From assembly GCA_030590405.1 (NCBI GenBank), contig JAUUYO010000215.1, positions 1 through 5,526 on the forward strand: a DNA stretch of 5,526 bases, written 5' to 3'. The DNA is from Kangiellaceae bacterium (lineage in GTDB: Bacteria > Pseudomonadota > Gammaproteobacteria > Enterobacterales > Kangiellaceae). Shown in pieces: positions 1 through 5,526 of this stretch. The position numbers and the translations under genes were made by a program. Each line of letters opens with the position of its first letter. Within the stretch, counting starts at the first letter, position 1. The notes under the pieces are model-generated. The model was not told the DNA's origin, made no database searches, and saw only the letters and a program-made list of their open reading frames with translations.

Positions 1-2053
1 CGATTCGAACTCGAAGTCTGAGCTAAAGCAGCCTGAGCTAAAACAGCCTGAGCCAAAACAAACAAGCCCGTCATGCACTAAAACTCTGCAAGCGGAAATG
101 AAACAAACAGAGCTAGAATCGATTGACGAACTAAGCTTTGCATTGGACGAGTTGGAAACAAACTCTATTGGGTTGCCCAGCGGCATAGCCGCAGATCTCT
201 TATCGGAGCTGGAAAGTATTTCACCAGAGCTAGATACCGCTATTGAAGACTCAATTTCTTTGGAAGCTGAACTTGCGCTGGATGACTATCTATCGTTTGA
301 TCAAGATTTTTCGTTAGATGATGCTATCGACTCGCAAGCAGAAACCATTGAACTATCGACAACCGAACAAAACAGCGAACCGCTAGCCAGTGAATCAGGG
401 GGGAGGGCTGACGTCGCGCTCGAATTAACTGCACTAGAATCATCAAACACGCGTGATGAAGCAGCAGGGATTGTCGATGAAATTATGGCGTTAGCCGAAG
501 AGCAATCAGAATTATCCGACGATAGTATGACCATTGAGATTGAAGAGTCAATAATGGCTGAAGATGCGCTCGATGGATTGGCTTTGGAATCCTTTGAAGA
601 AAAAGTGAATACCGGCAAAGCAGCTTTTATTGAAGAAGAAGCTGAAGCTAAAACGCAGGAGCAACCGGCACTCACTGAGCAAAAGCCTCTTGATGATGGC
701 GGACTCAGTTTAAAACCTATCGGAAATGAGTCGGTTAAAGGTAAAGGTAAAGCGAAATATATTATCGATGATCAGCCAAAAGAGTCAGAAATTTCAGAGC
801 ATAAGCCTGCCGCTATTGAAGAGCTACACGTTGCAGATGATGAACCTGAAATGGATTCTTCTGGACTAAGTTTAGAGCCAACCGATGAGCCGATAGAAGG
901 CAATTGGCTTAATGATGAACTTTTAGATACCGAGCTTTCAGGTGCCGAATTGCCTGAAACAGAATTGCCTGAAACAGAATTGCCCGAAACAGAATTGCCC
1001 GAAACAGAATTGCTGGAAACAGAATTGCTGGAAACAGAATTGCTGGAAACAAAATTATCGGAAACAGAACGCTCAAACTCAGAAGTAAATGAAGTAAACC
1101 ATTCATCAGTAAATCAAGATAAAGATAACGCTTTCATGGATGAATTAGAGTTCGATTTTGACCTACAGGAAATGTCGAGTCAAACGGCGCTTGAAGAGCA
1201 TGGGTCCACGGCTGAGCAAGAGTCGATTGCGGAGGAAAAATTCGCCGAGCCATTAGAAAACGCCGAGCTGGAATATGCGCTTGAGGGGGAAGCTGATACT
1301 GAGGTTGATCTTGCAGAGTTTTCAGCTCTTAAGCATGTCTCCGAATTAGATACTGAGCATGCGAATTTAGACAAAAAAATAGCGGTAGAAGAACCACCGG
1401 TTTTTGAAATCCCAATGCTTGAAGAGGCGGCAACCGGACTTGATTTTGAGGAAGTTGTTGAGCAACAAACCAGTGATGAACTAACCCCTTGCTGGGTCAT
1501 CGGTGCATCACTAGGCGGCCCGGCTGCGGTAAAACGTTTTTTACAAAGCTTGCCAGCCGATATCAATGCCAGTTTTATCGTTACTCAACACATCGATGAA
1601 AATTTCTTGCCAGTACTGGCTGAGATCCTGTCCAGCAACAGCCATTTTGATGTGCAGATCGCCAAGGGTAGCAACTCGATTAGTGCCGGAAAAGTTTACT
1701 TGGCTCCGCTAAAAGGTAAACTGATCTTTCTAAAAGATGGCTCCATGATGGTTGACCATTCTCAAAAATGGAGTGAACCCTATCAGCCTTGTATCGACGA
1801 TGTGATTGAATCGCTTGCGGCTATTTATGGTAAACAAAGTGGCGCAATTATCTTTAGTGGTATGGGACAAGACGGGCTTAATGGGGTTAAAAAAATGCTA
1901 TCGCAGGAAGGTCAGGTTTGGGCTCAATCGGTCGACACTTGTGCTAATTCATCGATGCCAGAGGCAGTGATTAACGCTGGACTGGCGAGTGTTATTGCCG
2001 CTCCGGAAATACTAGCTGACAGGTTGGTTAGCTACGTTCAACAATCGCTTTAA
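1..2053 (+). CDS. chpB: ChpB-like CheB protein-glutamate methylesterase, 5'-partial, with long acidic repeat-rich N-terminal region
   Basis: Predicted cytoplasmic methylesterase that hydrolyses methyl-glutamate on chemoreceptors, most likely in a Chp/Pil-type pathway. Residue numbers count from the ATG at 98. The C-terminal domain (about 465-651) has the CheB triad: Ser471 in IGASLGG, His498 in TQHID and Asp592 in GMGQDG. The 27- and 94-residue spacings resemble those of enteric CheB. A late SSMPEAV segment also fits the family. Everything before about 465 is low-complexity and acidic (16 D/E in the first 60 residues), with ELPET-type repeats at 284-323 and no recognisable receiver domain. 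The frame is open without a stop from base 2 to 98, that stretch encodes similar ELKQP repeats, and no convincing ribosome site precedes the ATG at 98. The true start therefore probably lies outside the window, and a receiver-like domain could lie there too. The chpC-like gene follows after 21 bp. The methylesterase call is firm; the chpB assignment rests on the neighbour. Confidence 0.88.
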   Translation, partial: DSNSKSELKQPELKQPEPKQTSPSCTKTLQAEMKQTELESIDELSFALDELETNSIGLPSGIAADLLSELESISPELDTAIEDSISLEAELALDDYLSFDQDFSLDDAIDSQAETIELSTTEQNSEPLASESGGRADVALELTALESSNTRDEAAGIVDEIMALAEEQSELSDDSMTIEIEESIMAEDALDGLALESFEEKVNTGKAAFIEEEAEAKTQEQPALTEQKPLDDGGLSLKPIGNESVKGKGKAKYIIDDQPKESEISEHKPAAIEELHVADDEPEMDSSGLSLEPTDEPIEGNWLNDELLDTELSGAELPETELPETELPETELPETELLETELLETELLETKLSETERSNSEVNEVNHSSVNQDKDNAFMDELEFDFDLQEMSSQTALEEHGSTAEQESIAEEKFAEPLENAELEYALEGEADTEVDLAEFSALKHVSELDTEHANLDKKIAVEEPPVFEIPMLEEAATGLDFEEVVEQQTSDELTPCWVIGASLGGPAAVKRFLQSLPADINASFIVTQHIDENFLPVLAEILSSNSHFDVQIAKGSNSISAGKVYLAPLKGKLIFLKDGSMMVDHSQKWSEPYQPCIDDVIESLAAIYGKQSGAIIFSGMGQDGLNGVKKMLSQEGQVWAQSVDTCANSSMPEAVINAGLASVIAAPEILADRLVSYVQQSL
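20..64 (+). repeat. In-frame 15-bp tandem repeat, three units (ELKQP, ELKQP, EPKQT)
   Basis: Three consecutive 15-nt units at 20-34, 35-49 and 50-64, read in the frame of the CheB gene. The first two differ at one base (aag versus aaa) and the third is more diverged. The array may continue left of the window. It shows that the methylesterase frame is coding upstream of the ATG at 98. Confidence 0.75.
947..1066 (+). repeat. In-frame 15-bp tandem repeat, eight units (ELPET x4, ELLET x3, KLSET)
   Basis: Eight contiguous 15-nt units inside the acidic linker of the CheB-like protein. Units 1-2 are identical (fourth-residue sequence tgcct), units 3-4 are identical (tgccc), units 5-7 are identical (tgctg), and unit 8 is diverged (aaattatcg). 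Grouping of identical neighbours points to stepwise local duplication by slippage or unequal recombination. Each unit is five codons, so copy-number change keeps the frame and only alters linker length by five residues. Confidence 0.95.
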
Positions 2054-2062
2054 AAAACGAGT

Positions 2063-2066
2063 AGAG
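2063..2066 (+). promoter_or_regulatory. Probable ribosome binding site for the chpC-like gene
   Basis: AGAG lies 8 nt before the ATG at 2075, in the 21-bp gap after the methylesterase stop. It is a modest Shine-Dalgarno match that supports this start. No promoter is visible in the gap, which fits co-transcription with the upstream gene. Confidence 0.5.
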
Positions 2067-2074
2067 ATAAGATT

Positions 2075-2551
2075 ATGGCCGAAAATATTCAAGAAGTGTA
2101 TAGCTTAATGATCCCAACGGTTAACAGCAATATCTTGTTGCCTAACACCAATGTCGCCGAGATTGTTCCATTCAGTAACGTTGAATTGTTTGACAAAAGT
2201 GCAGAAAAACCCAATTGGTTTTTAGGCCATCTTTTGTGGCGAGGTATCAATATTCCATTGGTTTCGATTGATATAATAAAAGGACTGGATGATCCTCAGG
2301 CAAATAAACGTTCTCGTATAGCGATCACTCATACCCTTAATTCAAATCGCGATTTGCCTTATCTAGCAATCGTGGTACAAGGTATTCCAAGGTTGTCTCA
2401 TGTTAACCCCGACAACATTAAATACATGCAGAATGAAGATATATCGGACGCAGAAAAAATGCGCGTTGAGATCGATTCGATTGCAGCCTCTATTCCAGAT
2501 CTAGACAAATTAGAAGCCATGGTTTTAGAAGAATCGTCAGAGGCTATTTAA
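2075..2551 (+). CDS. chpC: ChpC-like CheW-domain chemotaxis adaptor
   Basis: Small cytoplasmic CheW-family scaffold, predicted to link a chemoreceptor to the CheA-type kinase (ChpA) of the pilus chemosensory pathway. The 158-residue length is normal for a single CheW domain. The first half has the CheW pattern: strand YSLMIP (9-14), LLPNTNVAEIV (21-31) and the core GHLLWRGINIPLVS (51-64). The second half has RIAITHTL (81-88) and YLAIVVQGIPRL (96-107), the latter typical of the ChpC branch rather than classical CheW. The tail (about 120-158) is acidic and helical, with PDLDKLEAMVLEE at the end. The gene starts 21 bp after the CheB-like stop, so the two probably share a transcript. CheW family membership is clear; the ChpC assignment rests on the motif pattern plus gene order. 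PilI is the main alternative, but PilI genes normally sit at the other end of such clusters. Confidence 0.85.
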   Translation: MAENIQEVYSLMIPTVNSNILLPNTNVAEIVPFSNVELFDKSAEKPNWFLGHLLWRGINIPLVSIDIIKGLDDPQANKRSRIAITHTLNSNRDLPYLAIVVQGIPRLSHVNPDNIKYMQNEDISDAEKMRVEIDSIAASIPDLDKLEAMVLEESSEAI

Positions 2552-2608
2552 AAAAACTTCTGGTAAACGAATTCGCGCTATTTATGTTGAATAGAATAGA
2601 AAAACCAT

Positions 2609-3727
2609 ATGTCGACTCTGAGTAATCAATCCAAATTATCAGTTCCTATATTGGTGATTGGCTTCTTGCTTGGGTTATTTTTAAGCTGGAGCTTAATCAG
2701 TGGCGATCAGCAAGGGCGAGTCAATATTCTCCAGCTGGTTGCCATTTATATATTTCTGCCGTTCTTCAGTTTATTGTTTTCCAGCGTGTCATTACTGCTT
2801 GGCAAAAATTGGAATTTTGCCAGGCTAGTCAGTGTGATTCCATTATGGTCACAAGCTCAACAAGACAACTTCCTCCGTTTGGTTCAGCACCCACATTCTA
2901 AATGGTATTTTTTTTACCAAAGCCAACTGGCCGCGCTTAGTTTTAGTCTGGCGAGCTTACTGGTTTTATTGATCTTATTAATTTCTACCGATGTTAATTT
3001 TATTTGGCGAAGCACCTTACTCGATGCAAAGCAGTTGTTTCCATTTTTGCAATGGCTGGCAACTCCCTGGCAGTTTTGGTCATCGGCTCAACCCAATCTG
3101 GATCTTCTGCAAGTCACTCAGGATTCAAGATTACCAGGCCAAAATGGTCACCGCGGAAATTTTGGTGATTGGTGGTCATTTATTTTTGCAGCGCAACTTT
3201 TTTACGCCTTTCTATTAAGATTTGTCAGCATTGTTATTTGTAAGCTTTATCTTAAAATCGTGGACAAGAGGCCGGAAGCTATCCACCTGACCCGTTCTAA
3301 TCAATCAAATAATGACCGTCAACAGGAGATAACATTAGAGGGGACTGAGTTAGCGCCATTGGTGAGTAATATTAGTTCAGGTTTTACACTCAACAATTGG
3401 TGTGGCTTGAATAAAAATCTATTACAAAAAATTCAAAACAAATTGCAATACTCAAAGACATCGGAGCTCAGCGCTGGTCCGTTAGCCAGCCATTCCGAGC
3501 AGATGGTAGCCGAGCGATGGCAAGAGACTCAATTGCTAATTGTAAAAGGCTGGGAGCCGCCGCTTGCAGAGCTTGCGGATTTTATGCAAAATGGCAAGGG
3601 GTATTTACTGCCTCTAGATTGGCAGGGTGATGAAATACAAAATTTAAGTGAGCCTCATTTGAACGAATGGCGGCGTTTTATTAATCATCTGGCTAACTGG
3701 CAATTGTTGCAGCTGGAGAACTCATGA
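2609..3727 (+). CDS. DUF2868 family integral membrane protein (partner of DUF3482 GTPase)
   Basis: Inner-membrane protein of unknown function. Hydrophobic segments are visible at about 12-31, 40-64, 106-127 and 189-213, with a soluble, probably cytoplasmic C-terminal region (214-372). Features I associate with DUF2868 are the QSQLAALSFSLASLL segment opening the third helix, STDVNFIWRSTL (126-137), the Trp/Pro-rich TPWQFW (152-157), the WWSF start of the fourth helix, and near the C-terminus KGWEPPLAELADFM and LNEWRRFINHLANWQ. Recalled relatives usually have a soluble stretch before the first helix; here the protein begins almost directly with it, and a TAG at 2597-2599 blocks any upstream extension in frame. 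The ribosome site is weak (A-rich, with AGAA before the ATG). The stop overlaps the GTPase start by ATGA, and the gene is 57 bp after the chpC-like gene. Family call from memory of its motifs, supported by the neighbouring GTPase; biochemical role unknown. Confidence 0.8.
   Translation: MSTLSNQSKLSVPILVIGFLLGLFLSWSLISGDQQGRVNILQLVAIYIFLPFFSLLFSSVSLLLGKNWNFARLVSVIPLWSQAQQDNFLRLVQHPHSKWYFFYQSQLAALSFSLASLLVLLILLISTDVNFIWRSTLLDAKQLFPFLQWLATPWQFWSSAQPNLDLLQVTQDSRLPGQNGHRGNFGDWWSFIFAAQLFYAFLLRFVSIVICKLYLKIVDKRPEAIHLTRSNQSNNDRQQEITLEGTELAPLVSNISSGFTLNNWCGLNKNLLQKIQNKLQYSKTSELSAGPLASHSEQMVAERWQETQLLIVKGWEPPLAELADFMQNGKGYLLPLDWQGDEIQNLSEPHLNEWRRFINHLANWQLLQLENS
3715..3718 (+). promoter_or_regulatory. 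Ribosome binding site inside the DUF2868 gene end, with ATGA translational coupling
   Basis: GGAG ends 5 nt before the ATG at 3724. The start codon overlaps the preceding stop as ATGA (3724-3727). This fixes the GTPase start and suggests that ribosomes finishing the membrane protein reinitiate on the GTPase, giving matched synthesis of the two. Confidence 0.7.
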
Positions 3728-5097
3728 ATTTACATCGCTCAAGAGCTTCATTTGCGGTAGTGGGTCATCCTAACAAAGGTAAGTCGTCGATCGTTTCGAC
3801 CCTGGCAAGAGATGATTCAATCGTTATTTCGCAGCAAAGCGGTACCACCACCCACTCAGATAGTTATAAAATTGATACTGGTCACGCAGGATTTGAGTTG
3901 ATCGACACCCCAGGTTTTCAACGACCTAAAAAGGCGCTTTACTGGCTAAACCAAAATGCTAATAGTGCTGATCAAAGAGTCGCAGCAGTAGAAAAATTTG
4001 TTAACGATAGCGATTGCCAAACCAAATTTCCAGATGAGGTCAAATTGTTGACCCCCATCGTTGAAGGAGCGGCCATATTGTATGTGGTGGATGGCTCACG
4101 CCCTTACGGGGTGGAATATGAAGCGGAAATGGAAATATTACGTTGGACAGGAAGACCGAGTATGGCATTAATCAATCCGATCGAAAATGACCGCCATATT
4201 GATTCCTGGAAAAATGCGCTTGGCCAATTTTTTAAAATTGTTCGAGTGTTTAATCCAATGCAGGCGGGTTTTAGCAAGCAGCTGGCATTACTTGAGGCAT
4301 TCTCACATCTGGAACCCAATTGGAAAGTAACTCTGGAGCAAGTGGTCACCGATTTAAAAGATTATCAGCGCGCGATAGTGGTACAAGGCTCGTCATTGCT
4401 CAGCGATTTACTGATTGATTTATGCAGCTACCAAACCCATCAAAAAGTCTTAACTGAATCCCAGGCGAAAGCGTTGCAGCCAGTTTTGACCAAGCAATAC
4501 AATCATTGGATGAGAAGTCGAGAGCAAGGAGCATTTAAGGAATTGTGCAAGCTATTTTCTCATCAACAATGTCACTTAGAAAGCGAAGCGTTTGACTTAC
4601 CGCCGGATTTATTTGATAGCGAACAATGGTACGCCTGGGGGCTTAACAAAAAGCAGTTAGCCACTGTGAGCGCAATGACCGGAGCAGCGGCAGGAGCGGC
4701 GATTGATGTGGTGGTTGCCGGGCATAGTTTTATGTTGGGCGCGATCGGTGGTGGGGTTGTTGGTTTTACCAGCGCGTGGCTAGGCGCTGATAAACTCACA
4801 ACCACCAAACTCGTCGGATTACCACTTGGCGGCTATCAAGCCTGTCAGGGGCCGATCAATAATAAGAATTTTCCTTATGTGGTGATTGGACGATTTTTGT
4901 TTTTATTTGAGCAATTAAAATCAAAAAATCATGCTGATCGAACATCCATTATCATGTCTGAAAATGGATTAAAAGAAAGGCTTGAAGGCCTACAGAAAAA
5001 TGAAACCAAGGCATTACACCTGGCGTGTAAAAATCTCAGCACCCAAAAAGCCAATGAAAACCTTCAAGAAGTGTTATTAGTTTTGTTTGATGACTAG
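3724..5097 (+). CDS. Ras-like (Era/EngA-type) GTPase with DUF3482 C-terminal region
   Basis: Predicted P-loop GTPase of unknown cellular role, 457 residues, apparently full length. The G domain is N-terminal (about 8-200): Walker A/G1 GHPNKGKS (14-21), a G2 threonine in SGTTT (39-43) and G3 DTPG (61-64). The usual G4 NKxD is not obvious; the equivalent position, after a hydrophobic strand, reads ALINPIEND (148-156), so base recognition may be unconventional. The long region between G3 and the LYVVDGSRPYGVEYEAEMEIL stretch (about 119-139) and this G4 form are features I recall from the DUF3482 family. The C-terminal half is helical and includes a glycine/alanine-rich hydrophobic stretch (about 309-355) with GxxxG spacing that could touch or enter a membrane. 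It is translationally coupled to the DUF2868 membrane protein, a pairing common for these families, so the two probably act as one complex. Substrate and process are unknown. Confidence 0.85.
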   Translation: MNLHRSRASFAVVGHPNKGKSSIVSTLARDDSIVISQQSGTTTHSDSYKIDTGHAGFELIDTPGFQRPKKALYWLNQNANSADQRVAAVEKFVNDSDCQTKFPDEVKLLTPIVEGAAILYVVDGSRPYGVEYEAEMEILRWTGRPSMALINPIENDRHIDSWKNALGQFFKIVRVFNPMQAGFSKQLALLEAFSHLEPNWKVTLEQVVTDLKDYQRAIVVQGSSLLSDLLIDLCSYQTHQKVLTESQAKALQPVLTKQYNHWMRSREQGAFKELCKLFSHQQCHLESEAFDLPPDLFDSEQWYAWGLNKKQLATVSAMTGAAAGAAIDVVVAGHSFMLGAIGGGVVGFTSAWLGADKLTTTKLVGLPLGGYQACQGPINNKNFPYVVIGRFLFLFEQLKSKNHADRTSIIMSENGLKERLEGLQKNETKALHLACKNLSTQKANENLQEVLLVLFDD

Positions 5098-5192
5098 GAT
5101 CCGCTGATCTTTCATAGTTCAACAGAGCCTAAATCCAGGAATAATCTGCTTACATTTATCAATTCGACATATTGCCGCTACTACTCTATTCT

Positions 5193-5218
5193 CTTTGTAA
5201 GCTGGTGGCTTAGCAAAG
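5193..5218 (+). other. Imperfect inverted repeat (hairpin), possible weak terminator or operator
   Basis: Left arm CTTTGTAAGC (5193-5202) pairs with right arm GCTTAGCAAAG (5208-5218), giving a 10-bp stem with one bulged G (5213) and a TGGTG loop. It lies about 95 bp after the GTPase stop and about 125 bp before the next start. The following bases (TCTAACCTTCTG) are not a good U-tract on either strand, so a standard Rho-independent terminator is not well supported. A regulator binding site or a stabilising 3' structure would also fit. Confidence 0.5.
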
Positions 5219-5239
5219 TCTAACCTTCTGCCAGTTATT

Positions 5240-5305
5240 GTTGTAGAAATACCCATTGTTGTAGAAATAACACAGTTGTAGAAATAACACAGTTGCAGAA
5301 ATTTG
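5240..5305 (+). repeat. Intergenic direct tandem repeat, four copies, 17-18 bp period
   Basis: The core GTTGTAGAAATA occurs at 5240-5251, 5258-5269 and 5275-5286, with a diverged copy GTTGCAGAAATT at 5292-5303. The start-to-start distances are 18, 17 and 17 bp. Copies 2 and 3 are identical over the full 17 bp (GTTGTAGAAATAACACA). The array ends about 40 bp before the start of the exported protein gene, so it lies where a promoter or 5' leader would be. Units have no unique spacers, so this is not a CRISPR array. Confidence 0.9.
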
Positions 5306-5344
5306 TTTTAAACCAGTCAATCTTCGACAGAAAGCCAGTTACCC

Positions 5345-5526
5345 ATGCAGAAAATAGTTTGCTTAATTTTGCTCTTCTTGAGCAGCTCGATATTTACCGC
5401 AAACGCGGCGGTTCATCGATACCAAATCAAAATTGATGAAAATATTGCCAAAGCTACTGTTAATATCTGCTTTGACGGTGAAGCTCCCAAATATCTAGTG
5501 GTTGAAAGTAAAATCGGTAACCACGA
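5345..5526 (+). CDS. Exported protein, N-terminal fragment (3'-partial), family uncertain
   Basis: The first 60 codons of a gene cut by the right edge. The start is a hydrophobic signal peptide: positive Lys3, a hydrophobic core at 4-12 and a likely signal peptidase I site after Ala21 (TANA). Cys6 lies inside the core and is not in a lipobox position, so a lipoprotein is unlikely. The mature part begins with VHRYQIKIDENIAKATVNIC, a beta-strand-like pattern, then FDGEAPKYLVVES. This loosely recalls the N-terminal beta domain of M61-type (glycyl aminopeptidase-like) metalloproteases, but the catalytic region is outside the window and the assignment is a guess. An in-frame TAA at 5309-5311 and no intervening start codon make ATG 5345 the best start; a weak purine stretch (CAGAAAG) ends about 10 nt upstream. 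The separate hairpin and repeat region before it suggest its own transcription unit. Confidence 0.75.
   Translation, partial: MQKIVCLILLFLSSSIFTANAAVHRYQIKIDENIAKATVNICFDGEAPKYLVVESKIGNH

Noticed and set aside
301..675. Antisense Ser/Ala-rich open frame opposite the acidic linker
   Set aside because: Its composition is what the complement of Glu/Asp-rich codons gives, and it overlaps a well-supported gene.
947..1006. LPET sequences resembling a sortase LPxTG sorting signal
   Set aside because: Thr is followed by Glu, not Gly; the motif is repeated internally without a hydrophobic C-terminal segment, and the protein is cytoplasmic.
909..1106. Antisense open frame with a repeated AILFPAILF-like product
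   Set aside because: It is the complement of the 15-bp coding repeat; the repeat length of five codons keeps antisense frames open. No ribosome site or independent support.
1180..1566. Antisense Ser-rich open frame across the linker and the start of the CheB domain
   Set aside because: It opposes the conserved IGASLGG catalytic region and has only biased composition.
2552..2608. Possible promoter (TAGAAT at 2592-2597) or terminator between chpC-like and DUF2868 genes
   Set aside because: The -10-like hexamer has no matching -35 at proper spacing and would leave almost no leader; the CGAATTCG palindrome (2569-2576) is too short for a terminator and lacks a U-tract.
2991..3218. Alternative-frame + strand open frame inside the DUF2868 gene
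   Set aside because: It lies wholly within a gene with family motifs and transmembrane segments, with no start signal of its own.
4104..4808. Two antisense open frames inside the GTPase gene (4104-4349 and 4572-4808)
   Set aside because: Both are shadows of the GTPase reading frame, without ribosome sites or recognisable motifs.
5149..5173. Possible promoter in the last intergenic region (CTTACA then CATATT)
   Set aside because: The spacing of 13 bp is too short for a sigma70 promoter and both hexamers are weak.
5240..5305. Possible CRISPR array
   Set aside because: The repeats are directly abutting, only 17-18 bp in period, and there are no unique spacers or cas genes.

Overview
The window looks like part of a moderately AT-rich gammaproteobacterial chromosome. 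The main clue is a CheB-type methylesterase followed by a ChpC-like CheW protein, the order found at the end of Chp/Pil chemosensory clusters that control type IV pili (known best from Pseudomonas). A DUF2868 membrane protein paired with a DUF3482 GTPase is also typical of Proteobacteria. A marine or Kangiella-like lineage is possible, but the sequence does not prove it.

Layout: all genes are on the + strand. (1) From the left edge to 2053 is a chpB-like CheB methylesterase, cut at its 5' end. It has a very long acidic, low-complexity N-terminal region containing two in-frame 15-bp tandem repeat arrays, then an intact C-terminal catalytic domain. The first good-looking ATG (98) is probably internal, because the frame is open to the window edge. 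(2) 2075-2551 is a chpC-like CheW adaptor, 21 bp downstream. (3) 2609-3727 is a DUF2868 integral membrane protein. (4) 3724-5097 is a Ras-like GTPase with a DUF3482 C-terminal region, overlapping the previous gene by ATGA. (5) 5098-5344 is an intergenic region with a good imperfect hairpin and a four-copy 17/18-bp tandem repeat. (6) 5345 to the right edge is the start of an exported protein.

The first two genes should work together. The methylesterase removes methyl groups from chemoreceptor glutamates, and the CheW-like protein couples a receptor to the histidine kinase; the kinase and other partners would lie left of the window. The next two genes form a tight pair of unknown function: a membrane protein with a cytoplasmic C-terminal domain and a GTPase whose C-terminal half carries a glycine-zipper-like hydrophobic stretch. 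This pair is the best candidate here for an uncharacterised system. No mobile elements, RNA genes or CRISPR arrays were seen.
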